64,000 bases of DNA from a bacterium (GCA_004321715.1 SGYN01000005.1:20066-84065); one strand, 5' to 3'; positions 35,820 through 44,921 are shown, counted from the stretch's first letter. Notes: generated from the sequence alone by a model not told the origin. Made by a program: numbers and translations.

Positions 35820-36127
35820 TATTTTTTAAAGTTTGGTTTTGCACTAAGTACCCAACGAGCATTATCAGGTGTGCGACTAGGCTCCATACGATATAACTCT
35901 CCAGTAGTTGTGTCTAGAAGATAATGCCAATGAGTACGATCAATACTAAAACTCTGCAATTGGTATCTTCCACTTGGACCAATACTAGTATCTCCACTTA
36001 AGTAGGCATCAATACGGCCAAGCATTACTTTTAACGAATCATCATCAATTTGACTTGCACCCATAAACATAAAAATACATACAGTTGCAATAGTACCTGT
36101 TATGTATCCACTCAGATATTTTTTCAT
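35819..36127 (-). CDS. Small single-span membrane protein
   Basis: Protein of 102 residues with an N-terminal membrane anchor and a soluble tail (SFSIDRTHWHYLLDTTTGE). Its first 23 residues share TGxIxxxxIFxFMG with the small protein at 13.25 kb. The ATG at 36127 is chosen because AGGAGT lies seven bases before it; the longer in-frame start at 36199 would overlap the MBL gene and precede the anchor with extra polar residues. Function unknown; it sits between the MBL hydrolase and the Cys-rich lipoprotein. Confidence 0.7.
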   Translation of the reverse strand: MKKYLSGYITGTIATVCIFMFMGASQIDDDSLKVMLGRIDAYLSGDTSIGPSGRYQLQSFSIDRTHWHYLLDTTTGELYRMEPSRTPDNARWVLSAKPNFKK

Positions 36128-36135
36128 ATTAGTTA

Positions 36136-36140
36136 CTCCT
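36136..36140 (-). promoter_or_regulatory. Shine-Dalgarno deciding the start of the small anchor protein
   Basis: On the minus strand AGGAG lies about seven to eight bases before the ATG at 36127, in the short gap after the MBL hydrolase stop. Confidence 0.6.
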
Positions 36141-36149
36141 TTTATTTTG

Positions 36150-36797
36150 TTAACGATTAGCTTCATAATTTGCCATGCGCTCAATAAAATCTTTTTCACT
36201 TTTAGCTTGAAGTAATGGACTTATTTTTATGTTTTCTTTTAAGCTTATTGTAGGCTTTTCTCCATAATCATGCCCAGGATAAATTAGTGTATTACCAGGT
36301 AATGATAAAATCTTATCGTATATACTATAGTATAGATCTTTGGTACTTGCATTAGCGCTTATTGTTCTACCTGTTCTCCCTACAAATAATGTATCCCCAG
36401 TAAAAATAATATTTTCCATTAAATAGCATAATGAATCAGGGAAATGTCCAGGTGTATGTATTATTTTAATATTTATTTTTCCTAAGAGCACTCTATCTTG
36501 ATCGTTAACAGGATAGAATTCATATTTATTACTTTTATGAATCAAATTTTTGTATCCAATAAATTTTGCATTTGGATATTCATCTAAAATATCATTTAAG
36601 TATGCTGTATGATCCCCGTGACTATGTGTTATAAGCAGGGCACCTAATGGTTGATTAATATATGGTTTTATTTTATCAAGAGAAATTGCAGCATCAATTA
36701 AAAATTGTATTCCCGTTTGCATACAGGAAACCAAATATGAAAAATTATTATCATATCCTCCACGGAAAGTTCGTATTGAAAAATCAGTTTCTATCAT
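36150..36797 (-). CDS. Metallo-beta-lactamase-fold hydrolase (GloB/ETHE1-like)
   Basis: Cytoplasmic metallohydrolase of 215 residues. The metal site is complete: THSHGDHTAY, then IHTPGHFPDS, FTGDTLFVGRTGR and YPGHDYG. The layout resembles hydroxyacylglutathione hydrolases and persulfide dioxygenases, but the second-shell residues do not settle which. It leads the minus-strand operon that ends with the M48 protease. About 100 bases separate it from the divergent plus-strand gene, which should hold both promoters. Confidence 0.88.
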   Translation of the reverse strand: MIETDFSIRTFRGGYDNNFSYLVSCMQTGIQFLIDAAISLDKIKPYINQPLGALLITHSHGDHTAYLNDILDEYPNAKFIGYKNLIHKSNKYEFYPVNDQDRVLLGKINIKIIHTPGHFPDSLCYLMENIIFTGDTLFVGRTGRTISANASTKDLYYSIYDKILSLPGNTLIYPGHDYGEKPTISLKENIKISPLLQAKSEKDFIERMANYEANR

Positions 36798-36898
36798 GAT
36801 TAAATATTTTCAAATGATTTAATTAAGCAATAGTTTATCTTCTGAATAGTTGAAATGCACTATTTTAGTGAAATAATATTATATATAGAGGTTTTGGT

Positions 36899-37102
36899 AT
36901 GAAACAAACAGGTATTTATCTAATTCTTGGAGGAGCAGTAGTATTTATTTTAGTATTTATAGGAAAAATTATTGCACTCATTTTTAATAACCCTTTACTT
37001 GGATTGGCACTTATGTCTGTGGTGCTTGGAGTATTTGTATTATTATATAGTATTATTCAAGAGGAAAGAGAAAAAGATGATTTTAAGGATATAGAAGAAT
37101 GA
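36899..37102 (+). CDS. Small two-span membrane protein
   Basis: Protein of 67 residues with two hydrophobic segments and a charged C-terminal tail (EEREKDDFKDIEE). No family recognised. It has an AGAGG ribosome-binding site and overlaps the next gene by four bases (ATGA), so it is translated with the YbjQ-family protein. Confidence 0.65.
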   Translation: MKQTGIYLILGGAVVFILVFIGKIIALIFNNPLLGLALMSVVLGVFVLLYSIIQEEREKDDFKDIEE

Positions 37103-37419
37103 AATTTGTAACTACTGAAATTGTACCTAGTTATAATATTAGTGAATCACTAGGCATGGTTATGGGAAATACAATTCGTGCTCGACATTTAGGTAAAGAT
37201 ATAACTGCCGTTTTACGAAGTATGGTAGGTGGTGAAATTCCAGAATATACTGGAATGATGGCGCAAGCAAGGGAGCAAGCACTGCAAAGAATGTTGGATC
37301 GGGCAAAAGAATTGAATGCGGATGCAGTGGTAGGAGTTCGTTTTCAAACTTCAATGGTTTTACAAGGATCTGCAGAATTATTAGCGTATGGAACTGCGGT
37401 AAAGCTTACAAGAAATTAA
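37099..37419 (+). CDS. YbjQ/UPF0145-family protein
   Basis: Cytoplasmic protein of 106 residues, full length for the family. The markers are GMVMGNTIRARHLG near the N-terminus and REQALQRMLDRAKELNADAV followed by GVRFQTS. The fold forms a pentameric dodecin-like barrel in solved members; annotated as heavy-metal-binding in some databases but with no firm function. It is coupled to the small membrane protein upstream. Confidence 0.88.
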   Translation: MKFVTTEIVPSYNISESLGMVMGNTIRARHLGKDITAVLRSMVGGEIPEYTGMMAQAREQALQRMLDRAKELNADAVVGVRFQTSMVLQGSAELLAYGTAVKLTRN

Positions 37420-37479
37420 ATAAGTATTTTTCGATATTTATATTACATTTAAAGCTAAAGTTAATTAAGGAGAACATTA

Positions 37480-37779
37480 ATGATTGAATTATTAACATGG
37501 ATGCCTGCGCTTGTGCTACCAGGAGCCGCATTAATACAATTAGTTAAGTTATGGAAAACACATGACCCAGGTGGCGTAAGTGTTTTATCTTGGTTAATGT
37601 TTGGTGTGGCAAATATAGGGGCATACTTTTTATTTGCTGAAACTGGTGGTGGATATTTAGATATCCGTACAATATTAGCTTTTTTATTAACTTCTGTTCT
37701 CAACTTTTGGGTTGTCTGGACAGTATTAAAATATCGAATCAAACCCGATGAAAAAAATGAATCAGAAAAGGATGAATAA
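37480..37779 (+). CDS. PQ-loop/SemiSWEET-like small membrane protein
   Basis: Protein of 99 residues with three hydrophobic segments. The N-terminal PALVLPGAALIQLVKLWKTH and GVSVLSWLMFGVANI carry the Pro/Gln and SVxSW pattern of PQ-loop proteins, and the size fits a SemiSWEET-type three-helix unit that dimerises into a sugar facilitator. Family assignment is by pattern only. It has an AAGGAG site and its stop touches the start of the FKBP gene. Confidence 0.65.
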   Translation: MIELLTWMPALVLPGAALIQLVKLWKTHDPGGVSVLSWLMFGVANIGAYFLFAETGGGYLDIRTILAFLLTSVLNFWVVWTVLKYRIKPDEKNESEKDE

Positions 37780-38481
37780 ATGAAACATTTAAGTACAATA
37801 ATTATTTCAATATTGATAATTGCTATATCTTGTTCAAATAATGGACAAGAGGTAACGGAAGTTGAATTAAATAATTATATGGATACAGTTAGTTACAGTG
37901 TAGGTGTAGATATTGGTAAATCATTTCGTTATCAAGAAATGGATATTGATCCTAGTGTCTTGGCAAAAGGATTAGATGATGCATTTAATGAGAAAGAGAT
38001 AAAAATATCTGAAGAAGAAGTTCAATTAACACTTACAAAGTTTCGCCAGGAATTTCAACAAAAACAACGTGAGGTTGCACAGCGGAAAGCTCAAGAAGCG
38101 GCAGCAGCGGAAGAAGTATATTTAGCCGAAAGTTCTAAAAAAGAAGGAATGGTTACTTTACCAAGCGGATTACAATATAAAGTAGTTAGGCCTGGTGATG
38201 GACCAAGTCCTTTACAAACTGATAAAGTGAAAGTTCACTATAAAGGTACTTTAACTGATGGTTCTGTATTTGACAGTTCATATGATCGCGGTCAACCAAT
38301 ATCTTTTCAGGTAACAGGTGTGATCAAAGGTTGGACAGAAGCTTTATTGTTAATGCAGGTTGGAGCAAAATGGGAATTAACTATTCCTTCAAAATTAGGT
38401 TATGGAGCTAGAGGAAGTGGCGCAAGAATTCCGCCAAATAGCACACTACTTTTTGAAATTGAATTGCTAGAAATCGAATAG
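37780..38481 (+). CDS. FKBP-type peptidyl-prolyl cis-trans isomerase, lipoprotein
   Basis: Periplasmic proline isomerase of 233 residues with a lipoprotein signal (IIAISCSNNG). An N-terminal helical FKBP_N dimerisation region (about 30-115, Ala/Gln/Glu-rich) leads to a complete FKBP domain (about 125-233) with VHYKGTLTDGSVFDSSYDRG, GVIKGWTEAL and YGARGSGARIPPNSTLLFEI. It would help fold outer-membrane and secreted proteins, relevant here given the many T9SS cargo proteins. Gene order suggests co-transcription with the PQ-loop gene. Confidence 0.93.
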   Translation: MKHLSTIIISILIIAISCSNNGQEVTEVELNNYMDTVSYSVGVDIGKSFRYQEMDIDPSVLAKGLDDAFNEKEIKISEEEVQLTLTKFRQEFQQKQREVAQRKAQEAAAAEEVYLAESSKKEGMVTLPSGLQYKVVRPGDGPSPLQTDKVKVHYKGTLTDGSVFDSSYDRGQPISFQVTGVIKGWTEALLLMQVGAKWELTIPSKLGYGARGSGARIPPNSTLLFEIELLEIE

Positions 38482-38494
38482 AAAATTATGGAGC

Positions 38495-39097
38495 ATGTCT
38501 GAATTTAATATTCGGTCTTATCAATCTGGTGACAGGGATGCTGTATATGATATCTGTCTAAAGACAGGAGACTCTGGAAAGGATGCCTCTCATCAGTTTA
38601 CTGACCCTCTAGTCCTAGGACATATATATGCTGGTCCATATATGAAATATGAACCACAATCAGTATTCATTCTTAGCGATGAGAATAATCTCTCTGGTTA
38701 TATAATGGGTACAATGAATTCAAAAGCATTTTATAAATGGATGAATAAAGAATGGCTCCCAATCTTGCGTAATGCTTATAGTGAACCATCTGGTGATCCT
38801 TCAAAATGGAGTAGAACAGAAAAAACAATAAAAATATTTTTTATGGAAATGAATAAAAAATTATTTGAAGAATTTCCCGCTCATTTACATATTGATTTAT
38901 TACCAATAGCTCAAGGAAAGGGGCAGGGAAAGTTGATGATGGATCATTATATTACTCATTTGAGAAATAATCATGTTACAGGCGTTCATTTAGGGCTAAG
39001 CATTGCAAACAACCGCGCATTTAATTTTTATAAAAAATATGGAATGCATGAATTAGAAAGGGACGAAGATTCTATTTTTATGGGCTTGCATATTTAA
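38495..39097 (+). CDS. GNAT-family N-acetyltransferase
   Basis: Cytoplasmic acetyl-CoA-dependent transferase of 200 residues. The acetyl-CoA loop is seen in LPIAQGKGQGKLMMDHY (QxxGxG/A) and the C-terminal strand in NNRAFNFYKKYGMHEL. The N-terminus (RSYQSGDRDAVYDICLKTG) is typical GNAT. The acceptor is unknown. It follows the FKBP gene by 13 bases and ends seven bases from the convergent oxidoreductase gene. Confidence 0.88.
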   Translation: MSEFNIRSYQSGDRDAVYDICLKTGDSGKDASHQFTDPLVLGHIYAGPYMKYEPQSVFILSDENNLSGYIMGTMNSKAFYKWMNKEWLPILRNAYSEPSGDPSKWSRTEKTIKIFFMEMNKKLFEEFPAHLHIDLLPIAQGKGQGKLMMDHYITHLRNNHVTGVHLGLSIANNRAFNFYKKYGMHELERDEDSIFMGLHI

Positions 39098-39103
39098 TAT
39101 AAT

Positions 39104-40108
39104 CTACTCATTAACTAGAACGACTTTTCCTAATACTTTTCTTTCTCCAATCATCCTAATAGCATCCGCTGCGGATTTCATTGGTAATTCTTTTGATATA
39201 AATGGATTTATTTTTTTAGCTTTTAATAACTTGCCAATTTCAATTATGTTATCAATATTATTTTTTGGCTCATATCCTGTAAAGGCCCCCCAGAAAACTC
39301 CAACAATTTCGCATCCTTTAAGCAACGTAAGATTTAAAGGAATTTTTGGTATTTCCCCTGCAGCAAATCCAACAACTAAATATCTACCTTTCCAATTTAT
39401 AGAGCGTAAAGCTGGTTCAGTATAACAGTCTCCAATCGGATCATAGATAATATCAAAACCACCTTTTTTACTTTTTTCTTTAAATTTACTTGATAGTTCT
39501 TTTTGACCATTTTTATCCAATTTATTAGATCCATAAATGACAACATCATCTGCACCATATCGTTTGCACAAAGTTGCCTTTTCTTCTGAAGAAACACCAG
39601 CAATCACTCGAGCATGATGTGCTTTAGCTATATCCAATGCAGCTAAACCAGTGCCCCCAGAACAGCCCAAAATTAGTATTTCATCACTTTCAATTAACCG
39701 ACCGCGTTGAATTAAAGCGTGATAGCTAGTTCCATATGTTAATTGGGTAGCTGAAGCTAATTCAAATGTCATGCCTTCAGGAATTTTTATAAGTTGTTTA
39801 TGATTGATTGCAATTTTTTCAGCAAATGAACCCCATCCACATATAAATGAAACTTTATCCCCAATTTTAAAATTTTCAACATTTTCACCAATATCACTAA
39901 TTACTCCCGCCCCTTCTGATCCAGGAGAAAATGGAAAGTTTGGTTTAAATTGATATAGACCTCTTACAATTAAGTTATCGGGAAAATTAAGTGCGGCTGC
40001 TTTTATATTAACAATCACCTCACCTTTTTTTGGGCTTGGGTCTATAATATCTTCCCAAGTAAGATTATCAATAGGACCAAAATCTCTACACACCAATGCT
40101 TTCATCAT
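39104..40108 (-). CDS. Zinc-type alcohol dehydrogenase-like / NADPH:quinone oxidoreductase
   Basis: Cytoplasmic medium-chain reductase of 334 residues. The catalytic-domain landmarks are NFPDNLIVRGLYQ, PGSEGAGVISDIG and the Rossmann motif GCSGGTGLAALDIAKAHHAR. Zinc ligands of true alcohol dehydrogenases are absent, so it fits the quinone oxidoreductase/QOR group that reduces quinones or enals with NADPH. Transcribed divergently from the symporter gene across about 75 bases. Confidence 0.9.
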   Translation of the reverse strand: MMKALVCRDFGPIDNLTWEDIIDPSPKKGEVIVNIKAAALNFPDNLIVRGLYQFKPNFPFSPGSEGAGVISDIGENVENFKIGDKVSFICGWGSFAEKIAINHKQLIKIPEGMTFELASATQLTYGTSYHALIQRGRLIESDEILILGCSGGTGLAALDIAKAHHARVIAGVSSEEKATLCKRYGADDVVIYGSNKLDKNGQKELSSKFKEKSKKGGFDIIYDPIGDCYTEPALRSINWKGRYLVVGFAAGEIPKIPLNLTLLKGCEIVGVFWGAFTGYEPKNNIDNIIEIGKLLKAKKINPFISKELPMKSAADAIRMIGERKVLGKVVLVNE

Positions 40109-40182
40109 TATTTCCTTTTTTATAGTTTTATTGTGGTTATAGATAATTAAATTATTATTTCTAATAATAGAATACTATCATA

Positions 40183-41967
40183 ATGGTTCTTGGCACAATA
40201 GATTATGTAATAATTATCATTTACTTAGTTGGCACTGTTGTATTTGGTGCGTATATAGGTAGAAAGATAAAGTCTGGAAAAGATTATTTCCTAGCAGGGC
40301 GATCTTTACCATGGTGGGCCATAGGTATGTCATTAGTTGTCTCTGATATTGGAGCTATAGATATGGTCGGGATTGCAGGATCGGCTTACTTATATGGTAT
40401 TGTTCTTGGGAATTATGATTGGTTAGGCAGTGTTCCTGTTATGATTATTGCAGCATTTTTATTTATTCCAATGTTTTGGAAAAAGAAAGTTTCTACTATT
40501 CCAGAATGGCTTGGAGCAAGATATAATTCATCTGTACAAACTACTTCGGCGTTAATATGGGGAATTTATATGCCAATTAATTTAGGTATCATATTATATG
40601 CTTCTGCTGCAATGCTTAACGTTTTGCTAGATCTTAACCCTAAAGTATTAATTTTGAGTGAAGACAAAGTAATTATTCAAAAAATTGCTCGTTCTACAGA
40701 TGCAAAAAAATATGATTTTATTTATGCTAATACTATAAATCAAGGGATTGAATTATCTAAGAATCGAAATCCTATTATAGCGTTTATTGATAACAATCTT
40801 TCATTTGAATCAAACGATAAAGATTTATTTAGTGACATACCAATTGTAATCTTTTCTGAGGATGAAATTAGCTCTTCATGGGGTGCAATGAATATGAATC
40901 GCGCAAGAGAACCGGACTGGGACATTTTTTATTCCATTCTAATAATGGGAGTTGTCATAGGAATTTATACTTTTTTAGGCGGACTCCGTGCTGTTGTATA
41001 TACCGATGTAATACAATGTATTGTTATGTTAGGAGGGTCTCTTTTTGTATTATTCTTTGGAATATTCAAACTAGGCGGAATCAGTGAGTTTGTAGGTATA
41101 ATTAGTTCGATGGGAGAAAGAACTAAAGATCATTTTTCTCTTGTCTTACCTGTAGATACAAAAACACCGCACCCATGGTCAGGAATACTTTTTGGTTTAG
41201 GTTTTGTTTTAGCAAATGCATATTGGATTGGAAATCAATCAATAGTTCAGCGCTCATTAGGCGCAAGATCAATGGCCGACGCAAAAGCTTCTTATATTTT
41301 TGGTGCGTTATTAAAAATTTTAATCCCTTTTGCTATGGTTGTCCCAGGGATAATATCATTAGCGTATAATCCCAATATTGCAGATGCCGATAAGGCAATG
41401 GCAACGTTAATCAAAGAAATTATGCCTACGGGATTACTTGGAATTTTCTTTGCTGCTTTTCTTGCAGGATTAATGTCAAGCGTTGATTCATTCCTTAATT
41501 CTGCTGCAACAGTATGGACCACAGATATCTATAAAAAGTATTTTAGACCAAATAGAGATGATACCCATTATTTATTTGTTGGCAGGAGCTTTACTATTGT
41601 TTTTATTTTTGTTGCTATTTTTGTTGCACAATTTGCAACGGGCTTTGAAAGTATATATGATTTAGCACAAACTTTATTATCATTTTTTCAAGGGCCAAGT
41701 CTTGCTATAATAATATTAGGGGTTTTATGGAAACGTGCTACTGGAACAGGCGCATTAGTGGGTTTAATAGGAGGTATATCTTTTTCTGCACTTTTAATGT
41801 GGGTTCACAGTAATGCGACCATACCTTTATTTCAGGTATCGGAACCTTTTTTATATGTCGCCCTATGGTCGTTTATTCTTTCCATAGCACTTACAGTAAT
41901 TGTAAGTATATATACTAAACAGGAACCTGATGAAAAATTAAGAGGGATGGTATATAGATATGATTGA
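40183..41967 (+). CDS. Sodium:solute symporter with a receiver-like domain inserted in an external loop
   Basis: Inner-membrane SSS transporter of 594 residues. Family motifs are intact: DYFLAGRSLPWWAIGMSLV, GIYTFLGGLRAVVYTDVIQC and FLAGLMSSVDSFLNSAATVW. Between the fourth hydrophobic segment (to about residue 152) and TM5 (from about 246) there are about 90 extra residues. They read like a short alpha/beta receiver-like unit: KVLILSEDKVIIQKIA, an acidic-ended strand IIAFIDNN and IPIVIFSEDE. In the SSS fold with an outside N-terminus this loop faces the periplasm. Such an insert is not usual. The substrate is unknown. The stop overlaps the next gene by eight bases; a PAP2 phosphatase, esterase, deacetylase and ceramidase-like gene follow, so the symporter may import a product of their activity. 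Confidence 0.88.
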   Translation: MVLGTIDYVIIIIYLVGTVVFGAYIGRKIKSGKDYFLAGRSLPWWAIGMSLVVSDIGAIDMVGIAGSAYLYGIVLGNYDWLGSVPVMIIAAFLFIPMFWKKKVSTIPEWLGARYNSSVQTTSALIWGIYMPINLGIILYASAAMLNVLLDLNPKVLILSEDKVIIQKIARSTDAKKYDFIYANTINQGIELSKNRNPIIAFIDNNLSFESNDKDLFSDIPIVIFSEDEISSSWGAMNMNRAREPDWDIFYSILIMGVVIGIYTFLGGLRAVVYTDVIQCIVMLGGSLFVLFFGIFKLGGISEFVGIISSMGERTKDHFSLVLPVDTKTPHPWSGILFGLGFVLANAYWIGNQSIVQRSLGARSMADAKASYIFGALLKILIPFAMVVPGIISLAYNPNIADADKAMATLIKEIMPTGLLGIFFAAFLAGLMSSVDSFLNSAATVWTTDIYKKYFRPNRDDTHYLFVGRSFTIVFIFVAIFVAQFATGFESIYDLAQTLLSFFQGPSLAIIILGVLWKRATGTGALVGLIGGISFSALLMWVHSNATIPLFQVSEPFLYVALWSFILSIALTVIVSIYTKQEPDEKLRGMVYRYD

Positions 41968-42244
41968 TATATTAACAATTCATATATCCGTATCTATTGC
42001 AGATATTATATCTAATTTTTTAGGAATTCCTGGGCAATTTATAAGAGATATATTACTAAGTATTAATTTGCATATTGCTAAATCCTTATTTATTATTTAT
42101 TTCTTATCAATAACTTATTGGGTATATAACTTGCCAAAATCTGAAGTTATTTTGAATAATAAGAATTCTGGAAAAGATATTAATCTAAAACCTTTTGCAA
42201 TATCTGCAATGGTGATGATTATTATAATATATTTGGTATTTTGA
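41960..42244 (+). CDS. Small two-span membrane protein coupled to the symporter
   Basis: Protein of 94 residues with an amphipathic N-terminus and two hydrophobic segments (SLFIIYFLSITYWV and AISAMVMIIIIYLVF). No family recognised. It overlaps the symporter stop by eight bases, which suggests it is made with the transporter and may be an accessory subunit; this is inference from gene order. Confidence 0.6.
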   Translation: MIDILTIHISVSIADIISNFLGIPGQFIRDILLSINLHIAKSLFIIYFLSITYWVYNLPKSEVILNNKNSGKDINLKPFAISAMVMIIIIYLVF

Positions 42245-42252
42245 ACATAAAT

Positions 42253-42966
42253 ATGAAGCATATATGTATTTATATAATGATTGTATCATCTATTTTAGAT
42301 GCTCAAGCCAGTTCAGAATTAAAAGATTATTTTTCCAAATCGAGTGAGAAGATATTATCCAATAATTCTAACCAATTAATTTTAGGATCAGCTGCTTTGG
42401 CCGCATTTGCTGCAACAACGATTGATCAAAAAATAAAATTATATGCACAGGATAAAGGGTTGCTATCTGAAAAAGTTTCACACTTTGGTGATATGTATGG
42501 TGGATATTGGGCACATTGGATAATATGGTCATCCATTGTAAGTACTTCATTATCAAATAAAGAAGAAAATAATTTCTCAGAAAAATTAGAATTTTCCACA
42601 TTGGCTATGGTTACAAATGCCGTAATTACAGAATTAATGAAAAGATCCTTCGGGCGAGTTAGACCAAATGGCGGCTGTTGTAAATCTTTTCCTTCTGGTC
42701 ATACTTCTCATAGCTTTACCGTTGCTACAATTGCAAATGAACTTTATGGAAAAGAAATGGGTATAGCTGCCTATTGTTTAGCTGCCTTAGTTGCTACAAG
42801 TAGAATCCATGATAATAAACATTACTTGAGTGATGTTATATTTGGAGCCGGATTAGGTACAGCAGTAGGTAGAGGATTTGCTTTGGCATATCAAGATAGG
42901 ATAAATAATAAAAATCTAAATATAAACATCCCTTTTTCTTTTCGTATCTCAATACCATTAGATTAA
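42253..42966 (+). CDS. PAP2-family lipid phosphatase
   Basis: Membrane-associated acid phosphatase of 237 residues after a signal-like N-terminus (MKHICIYIMIVSSILDAQA). All three catalytic motifs are present: KRSFGRVRP, then SFPSGHTSHSF, then SRIHDNKHYLSDV, which supply the phosphate-binding Arg/Lys, the proton-donor His and the nucleophile His. Typical substrates are phosphatidic acid, undecaprenyl pyrophosphate or lipid A phosphates. I start at the ATG at 42253; a TTG four codons upstream overlaps the previous stop and is possible. Confidence 0.9.
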   Translation: MKHICIYIMIVSSILDAQASSELKDYFSKSSEKILSNNSNQLILGSAALAAFAATTIDQKIKLYAQDKGLLSEKVSHFGDMYGGYWAHWIIWSSIVSTSLSNKEENNFSEKLEFSTLAMVTNAVITELMKRSFGRVRPNGGCCKSFPSGHTSHSFTVATIANELYGKEMGIAAYCLAALVATSRIHDNKHYLSDVIFGAGLGTAVGRGFALAYQDRINNKNLNINIPFSFRISIPLD

Positions 42967-42967
42967 A

Positions 42968-43921
42968 GTGAAATACATCTCTATTTTTCTTATTATTTCA
43001 ATATTAACAATCCATGCAGAAGAAAGGGATATGAAACCACCTCGTGGATATTTAAATAATACATTTTTAAAATGGTCTGCAATGTTTGGTAGGATTGATC
43101 TAGTTAATACTAAACCAGAAATACCTCATGATATTGAATCATTTATAGATGTGAAATTTAAAGAGACTGAACAAAGGTCACTTTTTCTTGATGTCTATCG
43201 TGAAAAAGGAGTTAATAATTCTATGCCCTTAATTATTTTTGTGCATGGTGGTAGTTGGACAAAAGGAGATAAAAAAGATTATCTTATTTATTTATTATCG
43301 TATGCACAGAAAGGATATGTTACTGCCTCATTATCATACAGATTCTCACAGGAAGAAAAATTTCCTGCAGCAGTAAAAGATATAATTTGTGGAATTAAAT
43401 GGTTGAAAGATAATGCAATGGAATATGGAATTGATTCAAATAATGTTGCAATAGTAGGAGGTTCTGCAGGTGCACATCTTGCGCTCATGGCAGCTTATAG
43501 TACGGGAAGCTCATTTGGTGAAGAAAGTTGTAAAAGCGGATCAGCATCTCAGAAAGTAAATGCAGTAGTAAATTTTTATGGACCAACTGATTTAACAACA
43601 GATTATGCTATTAATAGAAAAGAGACTAACTTTTTTATTGGTTCAGATTATAAAAGTCAACCCGAAAAATATCTAATTGCATCGCCGATACATTATGTTA
43701 CAAAAGATGATCCCCCCACTATGACGTTTATTGGAACTCTAGATGAACTTGTTCCATTGAATCAAACAAACAAATTGGATCAATCATTGAAAAATGTCGA
43801 TGTATATCATGATTATCATATTTTAAAAGGATGGCCACATACGATGGATGCTGCACGACCAGTTAATATTTATACGCAACATTATATGGATAAGTTTTTT
43901 AACCAATTTTTGAGGGATTAG
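42968..43921 (+). CDS. Secreted alpha/beta hydrolase, esterase-like
   Basis: Serine esterase-type enzyme of 317 residues with a signal peptide (IFLIISILTIHAEE). The oxyanion region is IIFVHGGSWTKGDKKDY, the nucleophile is in GGSAGAHLALM, the acid probably in GTLDELVP and the base His in LKGWPHTMDA. This pattern belongs to the BD-FAE/carboxylesterase group that removes acyl or feruloyl groups from sugars or lipids. It starts two bases after the PAP2 gene and ends before a deacetylase, in an apparent operon. Confidence 0.88.
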   Translation: MKYISIFLIISILTIHAEERDMKPPRGYLNNTFLKWSAMFGRIDLVNTKPEIPHDIESFIDVKFKETEQRSLFLDVYREKGVNNSMPLIIFVHGGSWTKGDKKDYLIYLLSYAQKGYVTASLSYRFSQEEKFPAAVKDIICGIKWLKDNAMEYGIDSNNVAIVGGSAGAHLALMAAYSTGSSFGEESCKSGSASQKVNAVVNFYGPTDLTTDYAINRKETNFFIGSDYKSQPEKYLIASPIHYVTKDDPPTMTFIGTLDELVPLNQTNKLDQSLKNVDVYHDYHILKGWPHTMDAARPVNIYTQHYMDKFFNQFLRD

Positions 43922-43927
43922 ATTACA

Positions 43928-44920
43928 ATGAAAAATACTTTGATGATTCTAGCTATATCTTTTGCTTTTTTTTCCTGTGAAGCAAATAACAACGATAATA
44001 CTAAATTATTGCAACCCATTAAATTAAAAGGAAATAATTGGGCAGAAAAATTAGGTTATCCTAAAAACAGTAGGGTAATTATGCTCCATGCAGATGACAT
44101 TGGTATGTGTTCTGAGGCAAATGAAGCTGTAATTCCATATTTACTAAATAATCAAATACAATCTGCATCTGCAATGGTTCCATGTGCGTGGTTCAATGAT
44201 ATAGCAGATTGGTATAAAAAAAATCCTGATCAAGATATTGGATTGCATTTGACGTTAACAAGTGAATGGAAATTATATCGGTGGGGGCCTGTATCTAATG
44301 AGCTTATGAATTCTAATATAACTGACTCTGAGGGTTATTTATGGAGGAGAGTGAAGGATGTAGTTTCTAATGTTTCTGTTGATGATATAGAAATAGAGAT
44401 AAGAGCCCAAATAAATCGCGCAAGAGAATTAGGTATTGAACCAGGGCATATAGATACGCATATGGGAACACTATACAGTAAAGTGGAGTATGCAGAATTA
44501 TTTTTTAATATTGCAATGGAATATGGAATTCCAGCTAATGTTATTGAGTTTACACCAGAAAAAGTAGAAATATATAGGAAGCAAGGATATCCAATTACAG
44601 ATCGATTAATTAAAAGTGCTTCAAAATATACCTTACCAAAAATTGACAATATGGTTCCCGTCCCAAACGCTAAAAGCTATGATGAGATAAAAGAAAACTT
44701 TTATAAGTTGATTAAGAGTCTTGAGCCGGGCATTACTGAGATTTATTTTCATCCTTCAATAGAAACTATTGGTTTAAAGAAAATTACAAATTCTTGGCAG
44801 CAAAGAGTGTGGGAGGCAGAAATGTTTTCCGATCCAGATGTTATACAATTTTTAAAAAATGAAGGTATTTTATTTACAAATTGGAAAGAAATGATGAAAC
44901 GATATAAAAATCAAATCTAA
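43928..44920 (+). CDS. ChbG/YdjC-type carbohydrate deacetylase, lipoprotein
   Basis: Extracytoplasmic enzyme of 330 residues with a lipoprotein signal (AISFAFFSCEANN). YdjC/ChbG markers are clear: MLHADDIGMCSEANEAVI (metal-binding Asp), GLHLTLTSEW, GHIDTHMGTLY and IYFHPSIET. The family removes N-acetyl groups from amino sugars, as in chitooligosaccharides or hopanoid glucosamine (HpnK). An exported lipoprotein form is less common than the cytoplasmic type. It ends one base before the second ceramidase-like gene, pointing to a substrate with both N-acyl groups and sugars. Confidence 0.88.
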   Translation: MKNTLMILAISFAFFSCEANNNDNTKLLQPIKLKGNNWAEKLGYPKNSRVIMLHADDIGMCSEANEAVIPYLLNNQIQSASAMVPCAWFNDIADWYKKNPDQDIGLHLTLTSEWKLYRWGPVSNELMNSNITDSEGYLWRRVKDVVSNVSVDDIEIEIRAQINRARELGIEPGHIDTHMGTLYSKVEYAELFFNIAMEYGIPANVIEFTPEKVEIYRKQGYPITDRLIKSASKYTLPKIDNMVPVPNAKSYDEIKENFYKLIKSLEPGITEIYFHPSIETIGLKKITNSWQQRVWEAEMFSDPDVIQFLKNEGILFTNWKEMMKRYKNQI

Positions 44921-44921
44921 G

